Below the pieces are notes generated by a model, which searched no databases, had not been told where the DNA came from, and saw only the letters and a program-made list of their open reading frames with translations. From assembly GCA_016125185.1 (NCBI GenBank), contig WGMG01000007.1, forward strand, positions 62,001-126,000: 64,000 nt of DNA, in the 5' to 3' direction. The stretch's first letter is position 1, and each line of letters starts with the position of its first letter. The DNA comes from Armatimonadota bacterium. GTDB lineage: Bacteria > Armatimonadota > Fimbriimonadia > Fimbriimonadales > Fimbriimonadaceae. This document shows, one piece after another, positions 25,300 to 32,596 of the stretch. Made by a program: the position numbers and the translations under genes.

Positions 25300-26904
25300 A
25301 TGACGATTGACGAAACCCAGACACCTGTGAGCGAAAACGAGGCTCAACAGCCGGAGGAGAGTCCGGCCGTGGTGTCCGACGCCCAGACCGAGGAGCCGAC
25401 GGCTCCCGAAACCGCCGAGATGACCAGCGAGCCTGTAGCCGCTGCCGAAGAGACTGCCCAGCCCGAAGCGGCTGCGCCGGCTGAGGAGCCTGCTCCTGCC
25501 GAACCGACTCCGGTAGCCGAAGAAGCTCCTGCCGCCCCCGCCGTAGAAGCGGCTCCTGTTGAGCCTGCGGCTGCAACGGAAGAAGCTGCAACCAGCGAAG
25601 GCGTATCGACGGCCGACGATGGCGACCTCTTCGAGCAGTACATGAACGCGCTCGAGGGTGGTGAGGCAGATGCGAACACCGATGTAACCTACAAGCGGCT
25701 TAGCAAGGGTGATCGTCTCGAAGCAACCGTTATTCAGGTCGAGCACGACCGCGTTTTTGTTGACCTCGGTACGAAAGCCGAAGGCGTCATTCCGCTCAGC
25801 GAGTTGAGCGATCAGAGTCCTGCAAGCGCCATCGGATTCGTCAATCCGGGCGACAAGCTTCAGGTCGTGGTTCTGAACCCGACCGGCTCCGAAGGTAATC
25901 CGACGGTTTCGCGAAAGCGAGCCGAGTTCGAAGAGCAGTGGGATCGAATCATCCGCGCTTTCGAAGAGGGCTCTCCCATCAATGCGATGGTCGTGGACCG
26001 GGTCAAGGGTGGCCTGGTGGTCGACGTAGGCGTTCGCGGATTCGTTCCGGCAACCCACGTCGGTAACGGCAAGCTCCGAAACATCGACAAGTTCGTTGGC
26101 CAGACGCTTTCGCTGAAGGTTATCGAGCTTGAGCGAGACCGCAAAAAGGTGGTTCTTTCCAACCGACAGGCTGAGGAAGAGAACCGAAACGCGGCGAAGG
26201 ACGAAATTTTCAAGAACATCAAGGTTGGCGACACCATCACCGGTACGGTTCGACGACTCACCGACTATGGTGCGTTCATCGACCTCGGCGGCGTCGACGG
26301 TCTCCTCCACATTTCCGAGATGAGTTGGGCTCGCATCAGCCATCCGAAGGAAATCTTCAAGGAGGGTCAAGAAATCCCGGTCATGGTTCTTCGATTGGAC
26401 CAGAACGCCGGCAAGATTTCTCTCGGTCACCGACAGGTCCTGCCTGATCCGTGGAATCTGATCAAGCAGAACTACAAGATCGGTCAGAAGATGATGGTCA
26501 AGATCGGTCGTCTGGTCCCAGCTGGTGCCTTCGTGAAGTTGGATGAGGGAGCCGAAGCGTTCCTTCCACTTAGCGAAATGAGCTACCGACGGATCAAGAA
26601 GCCGCAAGAGGTCGTGGAAGAGGGCCAGGAAGTCGAGATTCAAGTCATCGACCTCCGAGCCGACGAGCGCCGAATGGTGCTCTCCATGCGCGCTCTCAGT
26701 GGTGGCGAATCGCGCCCGCCCGGCTCCTTCTCGATGGAAGAGGAATACCGCAAGCCGCGAAGCGGCCCAGGTGGCAAGGGTGGTCGACGACGCCGAGACG
26801 ACGAAGCCGACGAAGCGCGTCGCGGTACTGCGACCGGTGGTGCAACCATCGGCGAGCGCCTTGGCATGCTGAAGGGCCTTCTCAAAAATTCCGACGAAGA
26901 GTAG
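25300..26904 (+). CDS. rpsA: S1 RNA-binding protein, ribosomal protein S1-like
   Basis: A 534-residue protein with an unusual Ala/Pro/Glu-rich acidic N-terminal segment (about 1-115) followed by four S1 domains at roughly 129-200, 224-295, 307-385 and 393-465. The third and fourth contain the classic GAFIDLGGVDGLLHISEMSW and GAFVKLDEGAEAFLPLSEMS. The basic C-terminal tail is Gly/Arg-rich (GPGGKGGRRRRDDEADEARR). S1 helps mRNA bind the 30S subunit, especially structured or weak-SD mRNAs. Proteobacterial S1 has six domains; four-domain forms occur in other phyla. TTGACA at 25244-25249 is a possible -35, but no clear -10 follows at the usual spacing. Confidence 0.9.
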   Translation: MTIDETQTPVSENEAQQPEESPAVVSDAQTEEPTAPETAEMTSEPVAAAEETAQPEAAAPAEEPAPAEPTPVAEEAPAAPAVEAAPVEPAAATEEAATSEGVSTADDGDLFEQYMNALEGGEADANTDVTYKRLSKGDRLEATVIQVEHDRVFVDLGTKAEGVIPLSELSDQSPASAIGFVNPGDKLQVVVLNPTGSEGNPTVSRKRAEFEEQWDRIIRAFEEGSPINAMVVDRVKGGLVVDVGVRGFVPATHVGNGKLRNIDKFVGQTLSLKVIELERDRKKVVLSNRQAEEENRNAAKDEIFKNIKVGDTITGTVRRLTDYGAFIDLGGVDGLLHISEMSWARISHPKEIFKEGQEIPVMVLRLDQNAGKISLGHRQVLPDPWNLIKQNYKIGQKMMVKIGRLVPAGAFVKLDEGAEAFLPLSEMSYRRIKKPQEVVEEGQEVEIQVIDLRADERRMVLSMRALSGGESRPPGSFSMEEEYRKPRSGPGGKGGRRRRDDEADEARRGTATGGATIGERLGMLKGLLKNSDEE

Positions 26905-26943
26905 GGTTTTTTGCCCGTTGTCCTTGCCAAGCTATAGGGCAGG

Positions 26944-27498
26944 ATGAAAATCGCTCTAACCGGCGGCATTGCGTCGGGAAAGTCGACACTTCTTACGATG
27001 CTCCGCGAATGCGGGGCATCGGTCATTAATGCGGATGCCATCGCCCGCGATATCTTATGGAATTCTAATATCCAGGCTCGCTTGATGAGTCTGGCTGGGT
27101 CCGAAGAACCCATCTCACCTGTCTTTTTGCGCGATTTCATCGCTGCAAGCGACAAGAATCGTCGCGCCGTCAACCGGATCATGCACCCGGCCATTGCCGA
27201 AGAACTGGCGGCGAGCACTGCCACGGTCATTGAGGTTCCGCTCCTTTTCGAAGCCTGCCTCCACGTCGCGTTTGATGCAATTTGGGTCGCATTCTGTACT
27301 CACGAAACGCAGTCGAAGCGACTTAGGGATCGCTATGGCGAACAAGCTGATTACCCTCAGTTTTCGTGGCAGTTAGACTCAAAAGTGGCCCTTGCTTTTG
27401 CTGACGCGGTCATCTCTACCGAGACCGGTGAACCTGAAACCCGGGCAAGTTTGCTGCAAGAAGCGAAAAGATGGGGTTTACCCCTTGTAGTTTCCTGA
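26944..27498 (+). CDS. coaE: Dephospho-CoA kinase
   Basis: A 184-residue P-loop kinase, slightly short for CoaE (about 200). It starts MKIALTGGIASGKSTLL, with the Walker A at residues 7-15, followed by GASVINADAIARDI, and later IEVPLLFEACLHVAFDAIWV, which are standard CoaE motifs. It phosphorylates the 3' hydroxyl of dephospho-CoA, the final CoA step. It follows the S1 gene by 39 bases; TATAGG at 26933-26938 ends five bases before the ATG, so an own leaderless transcript is possible in addition to read-through. Confidence 0.94.
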   Translation: MKIALTGGIASGKSTLLTMLRECGASVINADAIARDILWNSNIQARLMSLAGSEEPISPVFLRDFIAASDKNRRAVNRIMHPAIAEELAASTATVIEVPLLFEACLHVAFDAIWVAFCTHETQSKRLRDRYGEQADYPQFSWQLDSKVALAFADAVISTETGEPETRASLLQEAKRWGLPLVVS

Positions 27499-27510
27499 GG
27501 GTTTTCATGA

Positions 27511-27569
27511 TATAATCCAGCGACCTGTCGTGTAAGGGAAGGTTTTTGCCTGTAAAGGTGACAGGAATA
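27511..27569 (+). promoter_or_regulatory. Upstream promoter-like box and hairpin leader before the CsgG-like gene
   Basis: TATAAT at 27511-27516 is a consensus -10 without a convincing -35. Starting about eight bases downstream, CCTGTC (27524-27529) and GACAGG (27560-27565) can pair, enclosing a smaller possible helix (AAGG with CCTG). This could be a structured 5' leader. I do not recognise a known riboswitch class in it. Confidence 0.4.
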
Positions 27570-27633
27570 CAAAATGAGGGAAATGGGTATCTCGCTCAAG
27601 GAAAGAACACATTCGAAAGTAAAATTTTCGGCA

Positions 27634-27693
27634 TATAATGTTGTTCTATCTGTCGTGGTGAGGGCCCGCAGATTCGAGTCAGCTATGGAGGAG
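27634..27693 (+). promoter_or_regulatory. Second -10 box and strong Shine-Dalgarno for the CsgG-like gene
   Basis: A second consensus TATAAT sits at 27634-27639, with TTCGAA (27612-27617) 16 bases upstream as a poor -35. GGAGGAG at 27687-27693 lies eight bases before the GTG at 27702, the strongest ribosome site in the window, and it fixes that start. Confidence 0.55.
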
Positions 27694-27701
27694 ACGTCAC
27701 A

Positions 27702-29648
27702 GTGAGACGGTTCATCGCAACTTTGCCTGGAAAGATCATCAGCAATGTGCTGGTCGCAGCTCTTGTATTGCCATACATGGTGCTGGGACTTGCAACGAAG
27801 GGTTATGCCCAGTTGAGAAGTCTGCCAGGCTGGGCGGTCGTCGATTTCGTCAACAAGAAGGCTTCCGGTACAACCTTTGGCGCGTCAGCGGCAAAGGCGC
27901 TTACCAGCAGCCTTTCGCTAACGGGTAAGTACAGCCTTGAAACGTCAGAGTCTGTGCAGCGCACGGTGGAGGGACTGGGTCTGACTCAGCCGCTCCCGGA
28001 CATTCAGAATGTCCTCCGCGTCGCTGCCGAACTCAAAGTGCAAACGATTGTTACCGGTGAGATCGCAGAGTATCGCATCGATAAGACGGGTGCAGGCAAG
28101 CAAGGTCGCGCAGCAGTCCGCGTGATCTGCTACGACGTTGCATCTGGACTTCCCGTGAACGGAGCTGCAGTTGCTGCTTCGTCGATCGTTCGATCGAGCG
28201 ACACGTCCGATGATGTGCTCATCAATGATGCGCTGAGTCAAGCCGCAAGCTTGGCCGCAAACCAGATCGCGCAGCAAACCTTGCCGACCGGTACGGTTCT
28301 CAATACGGGAACGACGACCGCGCTCATCAATAACGGTTCGCGAACTGGCTTTACGATGGGTATGCACGTCATCGTGACCCGAGGTCGACAACAAGTCGGC
28401 AGCGGCGAAATTGTCGAAGTGCAGCCAGACAAGTCAACCTTCAAGGTGACGCGACAAGAACTCGGCATTCAGCCAGGTGACAAGGTCCGCGCGATCTTCG
28501 ATGTTCCGGAACTTGCTCCGAAGCTGACCGGTTCCGGCGGCGCCGTCGTCGTGAAGCCCAAGGCTAAATCGAATACGAGCGGATTCGTAACGACTCTTCT
28601 GGTTCTCGGTCTGGTGGCCTTCTTGGTCGGCGGTCATGGCGGAAACGATGCCATCGCTGCTCCGATTGCCGAAGCATATGCCGATCCGACGAACGGTGCT
28701 TCTGTCCGAATCTCTTGGAAGCCAAATGGCTATGCAAAGGGCAATTCGGTTCGTCAGTCTTGGCAAATCTTCCGAAACGATCTGCAGGATACGGCAGTTC
28801 GATCGGTTGCTGGAGTCAACACGTTCGTCTTGGACGACACTCAGACTCGCGACGTGACCTGGACGGTTCTTCCTTCCAATAACTTCACGGTCTGTAATGG
28901 TAACTCCACGACGAGTGAAACGACGATCGCAGGTGTGGTTGCTGGTCGACCCTACCAATACGAAGTCCAGTTGGTCTTCGCTCTTTCCTCGACCGACCTT
29001 GGTCTGACGGGTGGAACGACCTCAACGGCTTCGACTGGTACGACAGCCACGACGAGCACGTCGACGACGAGTACCACGAGTACGACTTCGACGACGAGTA
29101 CCACGAGTTTGACGACTGGCACGACGAGTACGAGTACGACAAGCACTACCTCGACGACCGGTACGACGAGTACGTCCACAACGTCGGGTAGCACCCTGTG
29201 CTACTTCCTGAGTGATCGAACCCCGACGATTGGTTTCGCAACGCCGATCAATCCTCCGGGACTGATCGCTCCGGCGACGAACTCGACGATGGCGACTCAG
29301 CAGCAGTTCACGTTCAACTCCGTGGCAAATCCGGCGTACGACCAGACGTTCGAATACGAACTCCAAATCTCCAGTACGCTGAACTTTACGGCTGCTACAA
29401 CCTATAAGAAGGTGCTCTTCCAAAAGAGAGATACTGGAACGTTGGCTTCGTCTGCGATTGATCTGACGAATGATACGTCGTTGCCTTCTTCGGTTCGAAC
29501 GGCTAGCGTGATCTACTGGCGAGTTGGTGCGAGGAACGTTCTCGACAACCCGGGTCCCGTTAAGGATGCGTTCACGCAGGATCGCTACATCTTTAGTAGT
29601 GCCAACCAGCTGAACCGACCGGGAAGCCCTCCTCCTCCGCCCCTCTAA
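27702..29648 (+). CDS. CsgG-like exported protein with TM, Thr/Ser-rich linker and Fn3-like domains
   Basis: A 648-residue protein. An N-terminal signal or anchor (about 8-36) is followed by a CsgG/FlgT-like domain (WAVVDFVNKK, then VAAELKVQTIVTGEIAEYRI), a small beta domain with GMHVIVTRGRQQVGSGEIVE, and a second hydrophobic segment at about 292-312. Beyond that come Fn3-like strands with VRISWKPNG, a linker almost wholly Thr/Ser/Gly (about 440-496), another Fn3-like domain and a PPPPPL tail. CsgG itself is an outer-membrane secretion channel lipoprotein; here no lipobox Cys is visible, so the likeness covers only the periplasmic fold. The linker is encoded by near-perfect repeats of ACGACGAGT-type units. 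It heads the group of exported proteins running to 36443. Confidence 0.7.
   Translation: MRRFIATLPGKIISNVLVAALVLPYMVLGLATKGYAQLRSLPGWAVVDFVNKKASGTTFGASAAKALTSSLSLTGKYSLETSESVQRTVEGLGLTQPLPDIQNVLRVAAELKVQTIVTGEIAEYRIDKTGAGKQGRAAVRVICYDVASGLPVNGAAVAASSIVRSSDTSDDVLINDALSQAASLAANQIAQQTLPTGTVLNTGTTTALINNGSRTGFTMGMHVIVTRGRQQVGSGEIVEVQPDKSTFKVTRQELGIQPGDKVRAIFDVPELAPKLTGSGGAVVVKPKAKSNTSGFVTTLLVLGLVAFLVGGHGGNDAIAAPIAEAYADPTNGASVRISWKPNGYAKGNSVRQSWQIFRNDLQDTAVRSVAGVNTFVLDDTQTRDVTWTVLPSNNFTVCNGNSTTSETTIAGVVAGRPYQYEVQLVFALSSTDLGLTGGTTSTASTGTTATTSTSTTSTTSTTSTTSTTSLTTGTTSTSTTSTTSTTGTTSTSTTSGSTLCYFLSDRTPTIGFATPINPPGLIAPATNSTMATQQQFTFNSVANPAYDQTFEYELQISSTLNFTAATTYKKVLFQKRDTGTLASSAIDLTNDTSLPSSVRTASVIYWRVGARNVLDNPGPVKDAFTQDRYIFSSANQLNRPGSPPPPPL
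29027..29190 (+). repeat. In-gene simple repeat coding a Thr/Ser linker
   Basis: About 160 bases built of imperfect ACG/AGT/ACC codon repeats (runs such as ACGACGAGTACCACGAGT) encode a stretch of TTST units in the CsgG-like protein. Codon choice alternates ACG, ACC and ACT with AGT, TCG and TCA, so the array is drifted, not freshly expanded. It is a likely site of length variation by slippage and a likely O-glycosylated or flexible spacer. Confidence 0.85.
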
Positions 29649-29659
29649 GTAACAAATAT

Positions 29660-29685
29660 CCCCGCAGAAGGAACCTTCTGCGGGG
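29660..29685 (+). terminator. Perfect 12-bp hairpin after the CsgG-like gene
   Basis: CCCCGCAGAAGG pairs perfectly with CCTTCTGCGGGG across a two-base loop, 11 bases past the stop codon. No T-run follows, so it is either an attenuating or mRNA-stabilising hairpin, or a factor-assisted terminator, between two co-oriented exported-protein genes. Confidence 0.7.
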
Positions 29686-29714
29686 AGTGACTATCAATCG
29701 AACTAAGCCTTACT

Positions 29715-32525
29715 ATGAGCAAGTTTCGTATCAATAAAAATCTGCTAGCCATTGCGCTTTTTTCAGTGTTTGCTGCCTCGGCGCATGCTGACTGGGGAGA
29801 TCTGTGCGTCGGGCCGTCGCCTCGCGTATCAACCGATTACCTTGTCCAGTTCATCGAGACCCCTCTCTTTGGCGCATTTATGGGCGTCAGCGGCACCTAT
29901 GGTTACAGTGCAGTCACGGCAACCCCTCCGGGATGTTTTTCGACGGCAATCACCGGCAATGTCGCAGGGCGAATCGGATTTGGCGCTGGCACGACTGGAA
30001 CGATCCAAACCTCGCTTGATGACGACATGGGATTCACTTGGGGCTGGCACTTCGGCGTCGTTGGTTCGTCGGGCTATGCCATCATCCGCGAAGACGATAC
30101 GCCGTCGCTCTTCGGCGCGAACGCCTTCCAAACGTCGTTCACTGGTGCATCGGATACCTATTTCTACGGTCGGACGACGAACGGAAATGTACAGATTGAT
30201 CTTCGATGCGATATAGTGGCCGATTCTGCCAGATTGCAGTGGACTTTAACCAATATTGATACGGTTAGCCACAACATCGCTCTCGGATTCGGGCAAACTG
30301 TGGCCCTGTTGAGCGAGACCGCACTTGACAGCCGTGGCACAGGCCCAAGCCTCTCCCCGGGCCTCGGTACATACGTAACGGTACCAGGCATCAAGCCGCC
30401 GCGTACAGAGCACCGATGGACCCGAACGACGGATCCGTCCGGCTACCCTGGATCGGTGTTCTTCAATTGGGATCAGCAGAACGACGTCGGGTTGCAGGTT
30501 GTGAACACAGCCGACGATGCGACGACCGACCCAAGCACCCCAACTGCGAGCCAGACGCCTACCGATAGCTTCGTCCTCGGTCAGTCGTTCTTCCTTCTTG
30601 GCTGGCCGCCGCTCCTTCAGCCGACGGACTTCCCGAACCGCATCTTCCAAGAGCCGGTTTCGGACGTTCTGTTCGCTGGTGACGATGGTTACATTCAGTT
30701 CTGGAACAACCAGCTTGTTGCTGGCGGCTCCAGCCGAACGATCAACGCGTTCTACCGCTCGACGTGGGGCGACTCCTTGTATGGCAAGCCCTACTCTGTA
30801 GTTGTCGACACGCCGAAGGTCGTGAACCTGTCCAGCACGGACGCAAACCAGTTTGCGCAGAATCCGTTCACGATCCGAGTCTGGGTTGACAACAATCGAG
30901 GCTTCTCGACGATCGACCAGGAAATTCCGCTTCAAGACGTTCAAGTCCAGTTGCTTCTGCCCGATGGCCTGACGGCGGTTGGTGGTGCAACCAAGACGAT
31001 CAATCGAATTGATGCACGAAACCAAGGCTTCGTCGACTTCACCGTTCAGGCAAATGACTATGCGGCTGGCGACTTGACGTACCAAGTCCGTATCACACCG
31101 ACGCCTGGACCTCAGAAGACGGTCACTGGTACGATCACGGTCGTTTCGCAACCCAAGCTCACCCTTGAGAACGATGCCAACTTGATCACCTCACCGTGGA
31201 CTTTCGAGACCCCGACTTGGGAAGCAATTCTTGGTCTGACTCCGGACGCCGACTATCAGGCATTCTTTTACGATCCGGTCCAAAAGGGCTACATTGTCTC
31301 GACCGGTCCTGAGAGAGGCCGCGGCGCTTGGATCGTTTCGAAGCTGGGCACGACGAGTTTTGCTCTCGGTGGCAATCCGACGGCTCCGACTGACTACCAA
31401 CCAACGTTCGATGGAAGCGGCGGTGCTCCGTTGGTCGACCTCAAGCCGGGTTGGAACCTGATCGGAAATCCATATCATGTTTCGTTCCAGTTGGGTGAAA
31501 TCGTTGGTGTCAGCAACTCGAACCCCAATCAGGCATACACCTACGCTCAGCTCGTTCAGCAGGGCATTATTAGCGGTGCGTTCGCTTACTGGGATACCGG
31601 CACGCAGAACTACGGCTACATCCAAAAGACGACGGACACGGTAACCCCGCAGAAAGGCTACTGGGTTTACGTCTACGCTTCGGATGACGTGTTCCTTCGA
31701 TTCCCGCCGATCTACAAGGTTGGCGTCCGAAGCGAAGCTGATAACTCCGGTACCTGGCAGCAGACCGCAAAGCAGTGGCGTCTCCAACTCGCCGTTCGCG
31801 GTAAGAGCACGGTTGACGATCAGAACTTTGTTGGCATCGCCAGCAGTTCCGACAACGCCAAACTTCTGCGAGTCAACGAGCCGCCGATGGCCCCGATCAA
31901 GGGTGCGGTCAGCCTCTCGGTCAATAAGACCATCAATGGTCAGGCGACGAAGCTGGCGCAATCTCTAAGCGAAGTCAACGGCAAGCAGGAATTTGACCTG
32001 ACCGTCGATACATCGACGTTCGCTGATCCGACTCAGCCGCAGACGATGACGCTGACTTGGCCGAATCTCTCGACGATTCCGAAGAATGTCCGAGTTCGAT
32101 TGGTCGACGTATCCAACGGTCAGACCAGAGACCTTCGAAAGGTTTCCGGTTACACCTTCCAGGCTACTTCCAACTCGACCCGAGCCTTCAAGATTCAGAT
32201 CGAACCGGGAACGGTTTCGAAGGCGATCATCGGTTCGGTTGTAGTAACTGGCGATAGCCGCGCAGCAAGCGGTTCGCTTCGAGTCAGCTATGCTCTCAGC
32301 TCTGACGCCACGACGACGGTCCGAATCCTCGGTGCAACCGGTAAGGAAGTCGCGATCCTCTCGTCTGGTCGAGCCGACCAAGCTGGAAACAACGAGGTGG
32401 TTTGGAACCTCCGCGATAAGGCTAACCGAGCCGTCGCTCCGGGAACCTACCGAGCTGAAATCGTCGCCGAAGGCGCCGATGGCGAGCGAGTTCGAAAGAT
32501 CACTCCGATCGTCATCGTTCGCTAA
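29715..32525 (+). CDS. Large exported beta-rich protein with C-terminal FlgD-type Ig domain
   Basis: A 936-residue protein with a clear signal peptide (MSKFRINKNLLAIALFSVFA, cleavage near AHAD). The N-terminal third has strand-rich repeats (GYSAVTATPPGCFSTAITGN). The middle contains an Ig-like region with IRVWVDNNRGFSTIDQEIPL. The part at about 485-690 has LKPGWNLIGNPYHVSFQLGE and QKGYWVYVYASDDVFL, a pattern common in exported proteins of Chlorobi/Armatimonadota-like genomes. The last 90 or so residues (STTVRILGATGKEVAIL-like strand pairs, ending with VAPGTYRAEIVAEG) match the FlgD Ig fold. That domain often acts as a C-terminal sorting or assembly module in diderms. Function unknown; it sits between a hairpin and a strong terminator, probably transcribed with the CsgG-like gene. 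Confidence 0.75.
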   Translation: MSKFRINKNLLAIALFSVFAASAHADWGDLCVGPSPRVSTDYLVQFIETPLFGAFMGVSGTYGYSAVTATPPGCFSTAITGNVAGRIGFGAGTTGTIQTSLDDDMGFTWGWHFGVVGSSGYAIIREDDTPSLFGANAFQTSFTGASDTYFYGRTTNGNVQIDLRCDIVADSARLQWTLTNIDTVSHNIALGFGQTVALLSETALDSRGTGPSLSPGLGTYVTVPGIKPPRTEHRWTRTTDPSGYPGSVFFNWDQQNDVGLQVVNTADDATTDPSTPTASQTPTDSFVLGQSFFLLGWPPLLQPTDFPNRIFQEPVSDVLFAGDDGYIQFWNNQLVAGGSSRTINAFYRSTWGDSLYGKPYSVVVDTPKVVNLSSTDANQFAQNPFTIRVWVDNNRGFSTIDQEIPLQDVQVQLLLPDGLTAVGGATKTINRIDARNQGFVDFTVQANDYAAGDLTYQVRITPTPGPQKTVTGTITVVSQPKLTLENDANLITSPWTFETPTWEAILGLTPDADYQAFFYDPVQKGYIVSTGPERGRGAWIVSKLGTTSFALGGNPTAPTDYQPTFDGSGGAPLVDLKPGWNLIGNPYHVSFQLGEIVGVSNSNPNQAYTYAQLVQQGIISGAFAYWDTGTQNYGYIQKTTDTVTPQKGYWVYVYASDDVFLRFPPIYKVGVRSEADNSGTWQQTAKQWRLQLAVRGKSTVDDQNFVGIASSSDNAKLLRVNEPPMAPIKGAVSLSVNKTINGQATKLAQSLSEVNGKQEFDLTVDTSTFADPTQPQTMTLTWPNLSTIPKNVRVRLVDVSNGQTRDLRKVSGYTFQATSNSTRAFKIQIEPGTVSKAIIGSVVVTGDSRAASGSLRVSYALSSDATTTVRILGATGKEVAILSSGRADQAGNNEVVWNLRDKANRAVAPGTYRAEIVAEGADGERVRKITPIVIVR

Positions 32526-32540
32526 CCGCGAACTAAGTTC

Positions 32541-32577
32541 AAAAAAGCCTGCGAATCCTCGCAGGCTTTTTTGTTTT
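32541..32577 (+). terminator. Rho-independent terminator
   Basis: AAAAAAGCCTGCGA pairs with TCGCAGGCTTTTTT across the loop ATCC (32541-32572), a 14-bp stem with a GC core, followed by more T residues. It lies 16 bases after the 936-residue gene and separates it from the invasin/LptD-like gene. It is the strongest terminator in the window. Confidence 0.93.
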
Positions 32578-32596
32578 TGACTATAAAATATTCTAG

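Noticed and set aside
25225-26643. 472-residue open frame antisense to the S1 gene
   Set aside because: Mirror of the repetitive acidic N-terminus and S1 domains; composition is a codon shadow (Leu/Arg/Gly-rich).
27524-27565. Known riboswitch before the CsgG-like gene
   Set aside because: A hairpin can form but no conserved core of a known riboswitch class was recognised.
29027-29190. CRISPR array
   Set aside because: The repeats are short codon-phase units with no spacers of constant length; they code a Thr/Ser linker.
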